Source: Azolla caroliniana (Eukaryota > Polypodiophyta). From it: DNA of 64,000 nt. The DNA is taken from positions 16,430,001 to 16,494,000 of the forward strand of contig JBHGNT010000018.1 of NCBI GenBank assembly GCA_043228905.1, written 5' to 3'. This document shows positions 43,539 to 55,900 of this stretch, one piece after another. Within the stretch, counting starts at the first letter, position 1. Every line of letters begins with the position of its first letter. A model generated the notes under the pieces. The model saw only the letters and a list, made by a program, of their open reading frames with translations, was not told the DNA's origin and did no database searches. The translations under genes were made by a program, and so were the position numbers.

Positions 43539-43718
43539 AGGCTCCCCTTGTAGAACTTCATGAAGCCGTTTCGGATGCTACCCCGTATAGCCTTCATCAT
43601 CCAGACGACCGGTTGATATCAAGTTCAGCACGTTCACTTCGTTTTGGCATAATCGAGCATTCATTATGTACAGTGTGCTGGTTTTCCAGGCTCCCCTTGC
43701 AGAACTTCATGACATTGT
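43539..43718 (-). pseudogene. Copia-1 integrase/protease-side remnant, partly duplicated
   Basis: Minus-strand pieces matching the MMFYKGSLI...LNTLYLMNARLC region, with the segment around CTCCCCTTG(T/C)AGAACTTCATGA present twice (about 43550 and 43692). Too short and broken to give a protein. Confidence 0.65.
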
Positions 43719-44153
43719 TGTTACCGTACGAGATGTATGGAGAGCGAGGGTGGAATGTTATAATGTTGTTTATGTGTATGTGTAAATGTGTAACTATAAT
43801 TGTGAGTGTAAACGTGTGTGCATGTGGATGGATACGAGGAGGTGTGAGTGAGTGATTGGTGTGAATGTCCGAGGGGGCTTGCACCCCTATGTATCTACCC
43901 TTTTGTAACTTTTTAACCCCTTATGGGGAATGAATGAAGGATGAAAGGAACATTTCTCTCTCAATCTTTCTCTCTTGTCATCTCTCTTTCTCTCTCTATT
44001 CCCTTACGTTGAACCCCCTTGGGAGGGGGGTTGGGGCCATTCTAGGCACCACCCCCCACCCCACAATGCTTCTCAACATCTTCATCATCTCCATCCCCAT
44101 CACTACCATATTATCATCATAATCGTTATCCCTAACCTGAAAACCTATTAACA
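43719..44153. mobile_element. 435-bp solo-LTR-like insertion in Copia-1
   Basis: TGTTACCGTACG to CTATTAACA, interrupting Copia-1 sequence that continues on both sides. I see no clean target duplication. Contains CT-rich and C-rich tracts; no coding frame. Confidence 0.5.
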
Positions 44154-45230
44154 GTCATTCCGGCTGATATCAAGTTCAATTGAACTTCCGGAATGTGGAG
44201 AACATCTCTCAGCACTAGTTTGCACCTTGTCGATGACCTCAAGCACACATCTCCAATGCCAACAATTCAACATGCTCCTTCATTCCCCATTTTTACTAGA
44301 CCGTAGTCTCCGGCCTTGTATGATGAGAAGCACTTTCAGTCGAGGGTTAGGTGAAATGACGCACCCGAATCGACCACCCATGTTGATTCTTCGTCGGCAA
44401 GGTTGACTTCATTTTGTTCACTGATGAACAACAACTCCTCTTCACTCGTGGTGATTGTTGAGGTGTTCTTTCTGTTCGGAATTTTCTCGGCTCTACACCA
44501 TCAGCTCCCCCTTTCTCCTTTCGAAAGTGTCAGCAATTCTTTTGGAAGTGCCCCGACTTCCCATAATAGAAGCACGTGGGCCTTCCCCTTGACTTCGACC
44601 TTGTCCCTGACTTATCTCGATTCTGGGGACTTTGGTTTCAGTCTCTTCCTCGATTCGTGTCACTCCCCGTGACAAGGGCCTTCGGGTCGGTATTGGACTC
44701 TCGGTCCTTCTGGTGAGCTTCCTCATTTAGTAAGCTTGACTTCACCTGCTCTAGGGATAGATGTTTCCCTTCCAATCCCGCGTTGCCCAATGTGACAACC
44801 TGTGTTTCCCATAAGGGATCCCAGCAACAATAGAGCTAATACCTCGTCGGCAAGAGGTACTTCTAGAGAGGTGGTTTGATTCATCAGTCCTTGGAAGGCA
44901 TTAATGTGCTCCACCATGCTGGAGCCATCTTGATACCAAAGTCTCATGATTTTTCTGAAAACTGAGACTCTGTTCACGGCGTTCTTGTTTTCGAACATCA
45001 TGTCAATCTTCTTCTACAGGACATCGCGCTCGTCTCTTCATCAAAATTGTTGTATAGAGTCATGTCTATAAAACACCTTATATATGTTGCTACCTTCAGA
45101 TGCATGACTTCCCAAGTCAATGCATCGATCTTGTCTGGCTTGCTTTTGCCGAACTACACCAACATCCACAGGTCTTTGCACACGAGCATGTCTCTCATCT
45201 TCGACTTCCACATTGAGTAGTTGGAGCCGA
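44154..45230 (-). pseudogene. Copia-1 gag and protease
   Basis: Right to left: SNYSMWKSKMRDML, VNRVSVFRKIMRLWYQDGSS, LPLADEVLALLLLGSL, a frameshifted zinc-knuckle region near 44570, SEEELLFISEQNEVNLA and protease WVVDSGASFHLT near 44365. About 75-80% alike by eye to the Copia-3 gag at 39975-42127, but more decayed. Confidence 0.85.
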
Positions 45231-46132
45231 TGTCATGATGTTTTCGACACATAGTGCGAAATCACCCTCAAAAGAGAATAAAATAGTAGTTCAAATAAAC
45301 TAATGTTGTTAAATCAACTATAGTAATAAATAAATGAAAGGATAAAAAGTTAGAAGTGGTTTTCGAAAGTAGACAAAAATAGAGAAAAAGATAGGAAAAG
45401 AAAAGCCAGCCGTGGATATGAGGAACAAGGTCGAGTAAAAAGCTCGTAATTTCCTCGTCCAATGTCCAAATTAAAAAAGGAAAGATGCATAAGAAAGCTA
45501 ACAGAAATAGCTTTCTAAGAGTAACTTGCATGTCAGATTTGACGTTATGGAACAGAAATAGTGATAAAAAGAAAACTCGACTCATATAGAGAGACTTTTG
45601 GGAAAAAGAAAGAAAGAAAGGAAGCAAGCAATCCTAAACCTATAAATAAGAGCTTATTTTAAGAAGAAGGGGTAGGGGATTTGAAGAAGAAAAGATTTAT
45701 GTTTCCTCTCTCATACACTTATACCCTAAAAGGGGATAGAAAAAAAAACATGTAACAAAATAGATCCATTATAGTGATGATTTAGTAATAAAAAACTTTC
45801 CATGTTTCCTCTCTCATGATCTCTTTCTTTAAACTTTTCTTATGTATAAGTAAAATTAAGTGTAATTCATGCTTGCTTACTCTAAGCCTTCTTACTCATA
45901 AGAATAATTAAGTATTATTCAATCTCGCATAATCTCCTACTCGAAGATTTGCTTATGCATAAATGTAATTAACTATTATTTGATCTCTTATACTACCAAT
46001 TTACTCTTATTAGAGGGAAATCTCTCATCTTTAAGCTTAAAGTGCATTAAGCGTTAAACCCTAAATTCTTTCGGTCCAGAACCTCAGCGGTTCCGCCTCA
46101 CGATCTGCACTTACTAGCGGATTTTCACGGCA
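45231..46132. mobile_element. 902-bp LTR-like insertion in Copia-1 gag
   Basis: TGTCATGATG...TTTTCACGGCA. Flanks CCGA (45227-45230) and CCGG (46133-46136); the Copia-1 gag words KLTG and SNYS join across it. TATAAATA near 45640 and an AT-rich body without coding frame. End sequence (TTTTC-CG-CA) and target resemble those of 37397-38663. Confidence 0.6.
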
Positions 46133-46185
46133 CCGGTAAGCTTGAACATGCTGTCGAACGAGTATTCCATCGCTTTGATACCACT
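46133..46185 (-). promoter_or_regulatory. Copia-1 gag start and initiator-Met PBS
   Basis: Minus strand: TGGTATCAAAGC directly inside the LTR, near the plant iMet PBS, then ATG and the codons MEYSFDSMFKLTG of gag. Confidence 0.8.
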
Positions 46186-46476
46186 TGTTAGGATCGTCAC
46201 CGGCCACAACCGGTTTCACGTATCCGTGTTTAGGTGCACAGAAACTAAGCAAGGTAATGCTCAGACATAAGAGAACAGAAAAATGAAAAACAAACTTAGA
46301 AAACGAGACACTGATATTTACGTGGAAAACCCGAAAGGGAAAAACCACGGGAGTCCTCAAACTCCGAACTAGATCACTATAATGAGGAGTACAATGAGAA
46401 GCTTCAAGGCAACAACCTTAAGCTCTCCTTTGTCATACTAACAATTGTAGAGTTATTGGCTAACTCTCACTCTCTC

Positions 46477-46934
46477 TGTCAGAACAAAGTAAGAGATTGA
46501 ACGATTGAAGGAAGGTATAAGAGAATAGAAGAAGAGAGGAGAATGGATTGATAAGAGAAGAGTGGGTTTATTAGAATAGAATGAGTACACGGATGAGTTG
46601 GATACAAGGTAGGCTTGGAGCTGAAGACTGGTGTTGATTTGAACTAATTTGATATGATCTATTTGTCTCTATTTATAGGTTTCTATAGAATAGCTTAGAG
46701 ATTTCTAGAATGTTCTAGAATGTTTTGGACCTAGAATATTCTAGAATGTTCTAGAAGATTTCTAGAATGTACTAGAAAGTTCCAGAAGTTTCTCTGATAC
46801 AATAATCACTATGAAAAGTAGTCTTTATTATTTCACGTCCTAATAGGTTACCTTAATGGCTAGGCTTTGAATTTCGTAATATGAAGTCCTAGGTTCAAGT
46901 CCGGGTGAAGCATAATGTTCACGAATTCATGACG
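46477..46934 (-). mobile_element. Solo LTR of the Gyp-1-type family
   Basis: 458 bp with perfect CTCTC target duplications (46472-46476, 46935-46939), termini TGTCA and TGAC(G). Minus-strand order: tRNA-like block (about 46907-46847, B-box GGTTCAAGTCC at 46892-46902 on plus), a perfect five-unit heat-shock element (46734-46756), TATAAATAG, and AAATTAGTTCAA 27 nt further. It arose by LTR-LTR recombination. Confidence 0.85.
46734..46756 (-). promoter_or_regulatory. Five-unit perfect heat-shock element in the solo LTR
   Basis: GAAnnTTCnnGAAnnTTCnnGAA without a mismatch, the strongest such element in the window. A further GAATGTTCTAGAATGTT element lies next to it at about 46707-46723. Confidence 0.7.
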
Positions 46935-47195
46935 CTCTCACTCACTCACAATTACAGAACCAACTATCTTAGTTGTAACTTTACAACAATGATCAACAAC
47001 TCTAACTTAAAGTTTGCCCTAGTTGTTTATATACTAAAACAACTTTCTGGCTATTTACAAGTATAGCCCACAAGGGGCACATTTGGACTATCTACAAATA
47101 TCGTCCCCCGATTTCGGAAATCGATTTTTGGCCTCGACTGAGCTTGCTCATCAATTTCAGCTCATCCCATCCGAAGGGATCTAGTTTTCCCAACA

Positions 47196-47372
47196 GGGTC
47201 GAGGTGATCGGAATCGGACGGGTCGAGGAGCATTGGACCAGAGGGGTCATGGGACGCGGGACTAGACCGAACAAGGAGAGCAAGCAGGGGTGAAGATGCT
47301 ATGAGGAGGCAGAAGCAAGAATCGGCGAATGCTGACATTGGGAACCAACCTCAAGTTGAGCTTGAGGGGAAG
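47196..47372 (+). mobile_element. Copia-5 remnant, right internal piece
   Basis: Continues 14654-14877 across the Copia-1 insertion. Ends with the purine stretch GAGGGGAAG directly before an LTR start. Confidence 0.5.
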
Positions 47373-47910
47373 TGTTGAGCGGACAAACTCAACATGGGTC
47401 GGTCGGTTGGACAAGCCGCAAGCCGGGCCGTATACAATCTGGCCGAATAGGTCCGCTTAGGCTAATAAGCCTACGTTTCGGACTGGGTTCCGGACCGGAT
47501 GCCGAATCAACTAAACAAGCTGGATGTCAGATCCGAATGAAGGGTCCGAACCGGATGACGGAATGGCTGAGTAAGTGGATCCAGAACGTCACTAGCCCAT
47601 ATGCCTATTTTAGTAAATAGGCCTAATATAGGCGAGTTAGTGTTAGATGCTCTTTCAAGAGCATTGAAGTACTTGTCAACCCTGTTAGAGGGCTTGTATA
47701 AAAAGTGCTCTGTGAGCACATTTGTATGTATTGAGTATTATTTTTTTGTAATAGAGGTTTTTGTGTCTACTCACTCAGTCTCTCTACCACTACTACTCAG
47801 TGTTTATCTAACCGTCTGTTTTTTGTTGTTCGTCTGAGTCGGCTGTGTTTGCACATAATGCTTCCGCACACGTAATCTTTGAGATCATAGTCAATCTCCT
47901 ATTTCCAACA
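47373..47910 (+). repeat. LTR of the host copia-like element Copia-5
   Basis: 538 bp TGTTGAGCGG to TTTCCAACA; TATAAAAAG near 47697. Only one LTR is seen. Confidence 0.65.
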
Positions 47911-48147
47911 AATGTCCAATCAAAGCTCTTGACATCCCCCATCTAATTTAGGAATTGGCTCATGTAAATATAGTAATTCTAGCAACTTATTCCAAATGAA
48001 GGTATAACCTTTCGGAATATGAAATGTTGATCTTGATGTTTGAAAGGCCATTAATCTTCTTTGTGACATCAACATAGCATCCTTGACTATTACCAAACCT
48101 AATCTAACCACTCAATTAAATTGAAGGTTAAGAAGTTGTTTACCTTC

Positions 48148-48183
<36 letters not shown>

Positions 48184-49299
48184 CTCTCAATCAACATCTT
48201 TCACCTAAAATTGACTTGATGAATTACTTATATAGTTAGGAATTCTCGAGAAAGCGATTTGCATCATATTTGTGGATTCATGATGCATAGAGAGGACATG
48301 GAAAAATCAGGGAGGGGTTTAAATTCAAGGTCGAAGTGCCACCATTTGATATGTTTTAAAGCTAGTCCAAAATTGAACTAATGAATCATCAATCCCTTGC
48401 ATTGTATATACTTTCCCTTTACAATTGATCTTTACATATTAGTTAGATTATTGTAGAATATATATATTTTTTATCTTAATAAATACACTAATGTACCCTC
48501 CCTCCCATTTCCTATATTGACATCGAGGAACCGCCCAAGCATTCCTCCTAAGTCCTTGATGCCCCAAGGGCCAATACCAATTTGGGCAAACATGTTTGCC
48601 TATTTATATTTACTCTAAAACAATACATATATAGAAAGAAAGGACACAAATGCCAAAAAAATATATGTGGTAATGTAATATTCATGCAATTATCCTTATG
48701 TAAATGGCTACGAATGTCCTCGCATATATGTATTCAAATAAATCTTCATATCACACAACATAAAGTGTTGAATGAGGGCAAGGTCTATAGAGCACCATGA
48801 TTGTACGTGTGTATGTGGATAAAATGCATTTGTATAAGGATGTGTGCGCGTGCAATAATAATAAGAAAAGGCTATTTGGGTACTATTATTAGTATTATTA
48901 CGATTCCCTAATACTATTGTTCATATGATCCCTAGTGGAAAAAGCATCACGGATAAAAATAAAAGTCTCTAGAGTAAACTTACATGGGAAAGCACTGAAA
49001 TCGAGACATTGGTTAAAAAAACTGCCCTAGACTTTCCTAGAATGATTGAACTGCCTCTCATTGCAAAGGGGAAAAAGGACCCGAAGCGTATATGGATGAA
49101 GTATCCAAAAACTTTTCTAAGCACCAAAGTAACCCTAGTGTTAACAACCACCACAATGTACGTAACAATGAAGTAGTGATTCTGGGATCGTCCGAGAGCT
49201 CACGGGGCGAATGAGTATTCTTAATCTAGCAAGCATCCGAAAACATTTTTCTGGCCATAAGAGAAACCGTGTGAACACGGCCACGGCTACAGTGGCCAT
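47911..49299. other. Spacer upstream of transportin-1
   Basis: No recognised gene. (CT)n at about 48152-48180. Short frames here (for example minus 47920-48111) have no support. Confidence 0.5.
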
Positions 49300-49694
49300 C
49301 ACCACATCATCGTCATCATCATCTCTCTTCCATCATCATCATCATCTCTCTTCATCATCATCATCATCTCTCTTCCATCATCATCATCATCATCTCTCTT
49401 CATCATCATCATCATCTCTCTTCCATCATCATCATCATCATCTCTCTTCCATCATCATCATCATCATCATCTCTCTTCCAACATCATCATCTCTCTTCCA
49501 TCATCATCATCATCATCTCTCTTCATCATCATCATCATCTCTCTTCCATCATCATCATCATCTGTCTTCCAACATCATCATCTGTCTTCCAACATCATCA
49601 TCTCTCTTCCATCATCATCATCTCTCTTCCATCATCATCATCATCTCTCTTCCAACATCATCATCTCTCTTCCATCATCATCATCTCTCTTCCA
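49300..49694 (+). repeat. (ATC)n/CTCTCTTC compound satellite at the 5' end of transportin-1
   Basis: About 395 bp of alternating ATCATCATC runs and CTCTCTTCC blocks, 20-27 bp per unit with several unit variants. It ends 229 bp before the transportin ATG, so it lies in the promoter or 5' UTR. The 164-residue Ser/His frame across it is a repeat artefact. Confidence 0.8.
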
Positions 49695-49922
49695 TGTTGT
49701 CATAAGCTCTCTCTCTCTCTCTAGAAGGGCTTCACATCCTATCGCTTCATCTCAGAGTTCAGCTTCGCCGTGAAGCTTCCCGTCTCAGCCCTCGATCAGG
49801 CCGCAGAAGCGCAGATCGAACCCTAATTCATTCATTCGTTCGTTCATTCTTCTTCTTGTTGCTCCGCTTCACAATCTATCTTCTGCGATCGTGTCAGAGA
49901 TAAGGGGCTGTGGCTTTTGGCT

Positions 49923-52900
49923 ATGGCTACTACTCCGATTTGGCAACCACAAGAACAAGGGTTGAAAGAGATTTGCTCGCTTCTGCAAGAGCACAGAGCT
50001 CCTAGCTCCGATCAGTCTCGTGTCTTCCAACAACTGCAACAATTCAGTCAGCTTCCTGATTTCAACAATTACCTCGCCTTCATACTATGTCATGGAGAGG
50101 TATGGAGCTTTGCAATCATTTCTTTTGTAATTTGGTATCATCTCTAATCATGCTTAGCATTACGATGCTGGTGCCTAGATATAAGGTATGTGATCTCTGT
50201 AACCATTCTGTGTTTAATTTCTTTATCATGTCTAGATTTCTTACTACAGGTAAGATGATTTTTTTGAGTTTTCAATAAATTTGTGCATATGATATCAAGT
50301 TTGTTATGTTTATATTCACTATTCTATGTGGAATATTAAATGTTTCAACGAATTGTATGTAGTTTAATCTTTTGTTTAGCGACAAGGAAGATCGTACTTA
50401 ACATTTTATGTGTGTTTTCCATCCTGAAGTAATCTCATGTCAAGACCAACTATATGGCAGATGAAACTTTTTATGATTTTTTATATGTCTTGATTGTCAC
50501 CAACCCTCAAGTTAGGAATTAACGAGCGCCAGGGAAGATGAAACTTTAGATCATTTTGTAATTAAATTCAGACTTAGCTTTGTTATGATTCTAGGAACAT
50601 GAAACCTTCGAACCAATTCACATGTATTTGATATTCTCATCGATCATATGTAGCATTATGATGCTATAAGCAAGATCCTTCTTTAAACCATCTCATATTT
50701 AATATGATTCGGACGTGATTATGTTTAGCTTTATCATTGTACAAGGAAGATGGAACCTTTGAACTTCCTAATAGTTCATGTGATGGCAGCTTCATGATTT
50801 CAACAATCTCCTCACCTTCGATGTGGGTGACAATTTTGTACATTATCTGATTGTGTGTTAATCATGTTTAGATTTATGATACTACAAAGAAAGATGAAAC
50901 TTTTGCCTGAGAACTGCATTTAGACTATTGATCAAGCTTAATCCATTGGTTATTGATTGTACACTTCCACCGTGGATCCAGAGGCAACAGTGTTGAGCAA
51001 TGCCGAGCTTTTGGATTTAAATATAGCATGACGGAAAATCTCATAAATATTATTCACGTGTTAATATGATGTTATTTTAATTTATATTTCTTAACTCATA
51101 GCACTCTCTCTCTTTCTTCTTTTTCAACATGTAAATCTGGAACAATTGTTGTGCCTATATGCATACATACTAGTATATTTGATGTAGACATAAACCGTCA
51201 TGGTTAAGCGTGCTATACTTCTGGCACCTTGTCATTCCAAGCTTAATGATAGATAAGTTGTGAACTGATAGGGATTAATGTAAGGTCCACAACATTTCCA
51301 TATCTATGTTTTTCCCTCATCTACCAATTGTTACAATTGATTGGAGCACCTTGTGTTACTATTTTTGCAGTGGGATAAATCACATGGAATTCATTATTTC
51401 AGGCTTTGAGAGTTTTGTCTATTTAAGTATTGGAAATGCTGGCAAATAGTGGGGTGATATAAATTAAAATTTTATGCAATATAATGTACAGAAAGTATAC
51501 AGCTGAACTTGCTGTTGGTCAATAAGCTGTACTACTCCCAAGGAGCTTGGTGATATGAATGTGAATAATGATATTTAAACAAGCTTCCATCATGGTGGAG
51601 TGCAAAGCTGATGTTATCGAAAGTTCTTTGTTCTTTTATACAATCCTTCATTTTCTCCTGAGCTCTCTTATGCTTGATAAAAAAAAAATGGACGTGGATG
51701 TTTTGTTCCTCAATTTATTTTCTTCTTTTGTTTGGGGTCTTCTTTCTTCTATTATTGTGTCAATCCAAAAAATCATGTCTCTTCTTATCAAGACATAGGT
51801 GATTATTGTATGCACATTTTATATTTGTGTAAAATTACCCTTCCCCCTTTTATCTTTATTAATTATTTGGACCCAACTTTGTTACTATTTTATTTTTGTC
51901 CTTACTATTTAAATTTCTTTTGGTTTATATTGGATTAATAATTCCAGTGTAATATCATTTTAATCTAGAGATCTTTGGGCAGGGCCAACCTGTTGAAGTT
52001 CGCCAGGTAGCTGGATTACTCTTAAAGAATAGCCTGAAAGTGCACTATGCAACACTTGTACCTGCCTATCAAGAGTACATCAAATCTGAGCTAATGCCAT
52101 GCCTTGGCTCATCTGATAGAAACATTCGAGCAACTGTTGGAACTGTCATATCTGTCATCATACAGCAAGGACAAGTGAAAGGTTGGCCGCAGTTGCTAAA
52201 TGCCCTTCTCCAGTGTGTAGAAAGCAATGATTATAACCATGCAGAGGGTGCACTAGGTGCACTTTCGAAGGTTGGCTAACTATTTGAATGCTTTGTCCAT
52301 GAATTTGACTATTGCTGATCCTTTCTTCAATTTCAACGTGGTCTGCTCTCTACATATGGGTGATAAATCTGTTTGTTAATCTTCTTTATAGATATGCGAA
52401 GACAGCCCACAAGAGCTGGATGCAGACGTTCCAGGAGTTTCTGAGAGGCCAATAAATGTTTTTTTACCAATATTGCTCAAGGTTTACATTCAATCATGTC
52501 ATTGACATATAGGCTTCCAACTTCTTGTGATTTGCTGCCTGATACTGTTTTGCAACCGTGAAATATTTCTAGATGTTTTCATCACCACATGCTACTCTTC
52601 GAAAATTGGCTTTGAGCTCAGTGAATCAATTCATAGTTCTAATGCCAAAGGTAAGTTTCAGATGATAAATGCTTTCTATGATAATTAGAATTCTGTTAAA
52701 TTCTTTATGGTGGATCATTTTGTATGTATTGGATGGTGTATCCAAACTAACACTGCTAAAGAAAAATGAGATATAAGTGCATTCATTTTTATTAAGCAAC
52801 TCTCAGTGTTTTTATCAATGGGGCCAGGCGTTATTTGTCAACATGGATAGTTATTTACAAGGGCTCTTCACGCTTGCGACTGATTCTGCGGCTGAAGTCC

Positions 52901-55900
52901 GAAAGCTGGTATGCACATGTACTTAAGCTACTCCTACTGTGTACTTATACACATTCATTGGATACAATTATTTTAGCAACAAAGACGTTGTACATGTCAA
53001 TATATGCATAAATTTATCGATTTTAACGTGGATTGCAGGTGTGTGCTGGTCTTGTACAGCTTCTTGAGGTTCATGCAAGCTATTTACAAGTAAGTGCGTG
53101 CATATTTTTTTGTTTTTAGCATACTTTAAACAAAAGTCTGTACTTTTTTCAGTCATTTACTTCTCATTTCTCTTATTTGTTTCAGCCTCATATAATGAAC
53201 GTTATTGAATATATGCTGCAAGCAAACAAGGATGCAGATACGGAAGTGGCATTGGAAGCATGCGAGTTCTGGTAAAGTTACAATGGATGTTAGGATTGAT
53301 CTAATGGTGGTTGTTCTGCAGGGTTGTTCAATGGAACTTTCATGTGAATTTCAGGTCGACCTTTTGTGAAGCCCATCTATCTCCTGAACTGCTGCGAGAG
53401 TACCTACCTCGGCTTATTGGGGTTGTTACACGTTAAAATATTTTAGGCCTATCTGAATGAGCATACTGTCTTATGTCATAAATCCCTAATTTTAACATAA
53501 ACAATCATGGAACTTGCAGATTTTGTTGTCAAATATGATATATGCAGAAGATGATGAAGCACTTCTTGATGCTGAGGTCAGGCTCTTATATTCTCCGTAA
53601 ACATTTGTATTTTTTCTCTGTGGTTTTTGCATTGAGCAGCTATTTTTTTTCAGGATGATGAGTCAGTGCCAGATAGAGATCAAGTAAGTGTCATTCATTG
53701 GAGCAGGCCTCACTTAATATGGATGGTGCACAAGATAATCCAAACTGATTGATTCTGCATTTATCCTTGCAGGATATAAGACCAAGATTCAAACAGTCAC
53801 GACTACATGGCTCTGCTGGCGAAGAAGAAGAAGAAGAGGTCCTCTTCTGCAGAATGTTCTGTACTTTGTGATGTTTTTATAAATCTTGATTTTTCAGTTA
53901 AAATTTCATTTAATTCTTTTCCAGGATGAGGAGGACATTGTCAATTCTTGGAACTTGCGCAAATGTAGTGCGGCAGGACTTGATATTATGTCTTCAGTTT
54001 TTGGGGATGAAATGCTTCCAATGTTGATGCCTTTATTGCAGGTTGTGCATCCAATCTATCTGTATACAGAGCATTTTCAGTTAGTGACTAAAAAATGTTT
54101 GATTGCAGAAGCTCTAGTTGTTTTGGCTTTAATAGATTTTGTTGCCAACAGTTCTACAGAGTTGCTGAGCTATTAAGAAACTGCACGTGATCTATTTAAA
54201 ACATCTAGTATTTTTATTTCCATTTCAGGCATTTGCTGCATTATTTAGGATACAATATTCTACCCTTTTCTAGATCATATTTCAGAAAAACCTAACTGAA
54301 CATATTTTCTTGACATTTTTGCAGAAAAATCTGGAAAGTAAAGGTGACGCCCATTGGAAAGAGAGAGAGGCAGCTGTCTTGGCATTGGGCGCAATTGCTG
54401 AGGGTTGCATAAATGGTCTTCTTCCCCATTTAACACAGGTGAAAACGTGAAAGTTAAAGCAGTTTGAACTAATTAATTATACAATCATAATCTGTTGTCA
54501 TTAATGTAAAGCTTTTTAAGATGGCTTCGATGTTTTTGCATCTGATTGGAGACATTCCTGCAGATTGTTACTTTTCTTCTACCTCTCTTAGAAGACAAAT
54601 GGCCACTTGTTCGCAGTATAACTTGTTGGACTCTTTCTCGCTATAGCAGATGGATAGTGCAGGTATCAATACTATAAATTTAGTAACATATTACTTGAAA
54701 TGATCTGTTTCGGATGATTTCTTAACGATTTGTACACAATTACACATTTCTGCTGCAGGCAGCTATTCACCCTGAGGGTCATGCCCAGTTTGATAGTGTG
54801 CTAACAGGAATTTTGCGTCGCATCTTGGATAACAATAAAAGAGTTCAAGAGGCTGCGTGTTCAGCATTTGCCACCCTTGAGGAGGTATTTTTATTCCTTA
54901 ATTCAACATTTGTTGTGTAGGATTGATTAACAATCACAAACAAAGTTCTTAGTGAACTCCTGCAATGAGTTATCTATTGTTTAAATATGACTTAATAGTT
55001 GTTCCTGACCACTTTCCTGTGAGTTGGCAACTTTGAGTCAATCACCACAGAAAGCATGATCTTCTCAACATTAGATGCATTAGGTGAGAACCATAGAAAT
55101 CCTCCATTGTAATGTGCACATATATACGGTAAACCGAAATATGAAGATAATTGCCGTGATCTATTGCAAAGGGCATAGAAACACGTGTACTTGTTATTAT
55201 CACATAGGCTGACGTTTGTGCCAATTTTCAAGAGTGGAGACCCCATGATGCTGGGCTAAATTATATGGCTCAATTGTTGTCAGAATTGAGTATGCGGGCA
55301 AAGCAAAATGGCTGCCATTCAGCTGGACAGGCAGGCTTTTGAAATGTGTTCACAACTTTGGATCACATATTCACCATCCGAGCCCTTGTTGAGGAGGGCA
55401 GAGCCCATAATAAGAGAATTTATTGCTGCATTGTGGATTTCTGAAAAGTCTTCGACACCATATCATGTGCTCGGCTCATGCAACAGCTAGAAGCCCTTGG
55501 TGTCCATAAAGATATGCAATGAGGAATCTATCACTTTATGAATCTGTGTCTGGAAAAGTGTGGTTTCCCAATGGATTGTCGGAGTCTGTGGCTTGCACAA
55601 TTGGAGTAAAACAAGGATGCCCACCATCACTAACTCTCTTCGGTCTGTATATTACTTGGCTAAACTATATGGCTTAATACCTGAATTCAGATTAAGTATA
55701 TGGGCAGAGTGAAAGCCAGGCTTGGAATGGGTTCACAACTTTGGATCACATATTGACCCTCCGAACCCTTGTTAAGGAGGGCAGAGCCCATAACAAGAGG
55801 ATTTATTGCTGCATTGTAGATTTCTGAAAAGTCTTTGACTCCGTACCACGTGCTCGGCTCATGCAACAATTAGTGTCCATATAGATATGCAATGAGGAAT

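Larger units (their letters stand above)
14878..47195 (-). mobile_element. Copia-1: Ty1/copia element enclosing a 32-kb nested stack
   Basis: Minus-strand element bounded by GGGTC on both sides (14873-14877 and 47196-47200), a perfect five-base target duplication. Its parts from right to left: 5' LTR 46186-47195, PBS and gag start 46133-46185, gag/protease 44154-45230, integrase remnants 43539-43718, RT and RNase H 16722-15426, 3' LTR 14878-15415. Copia-2 is inserted in the RT region and three solo-LTR-like elements in the gag side and LTR. Without insertions it would be about 5 kb. Confidence 0.85.
46186..47195 (-). repeat. 5' LTR of Copia-1, split by a solo LTR
   Basis: Minus-strand TGTTGGGAAAAC (from 47195) to CCTAACA (46186). 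Without the insert at 46477-46939 it is about 547 bp, matching the 538-bp 3' LTR. GGGTC follows at 47196-47200. Confidence 0.88.

Noticed and set aside
43714-44158. Target duplication around the 435-bp insert
   Set aside because: Flanks ATTGT and GTCAT do not match; boundaries remain approximate.
49211-49705. 164-residue Ser/His-rich protein
   Set aside because: Translation of the ATC/CTCTCTTC satellite; no conserved start or domain.
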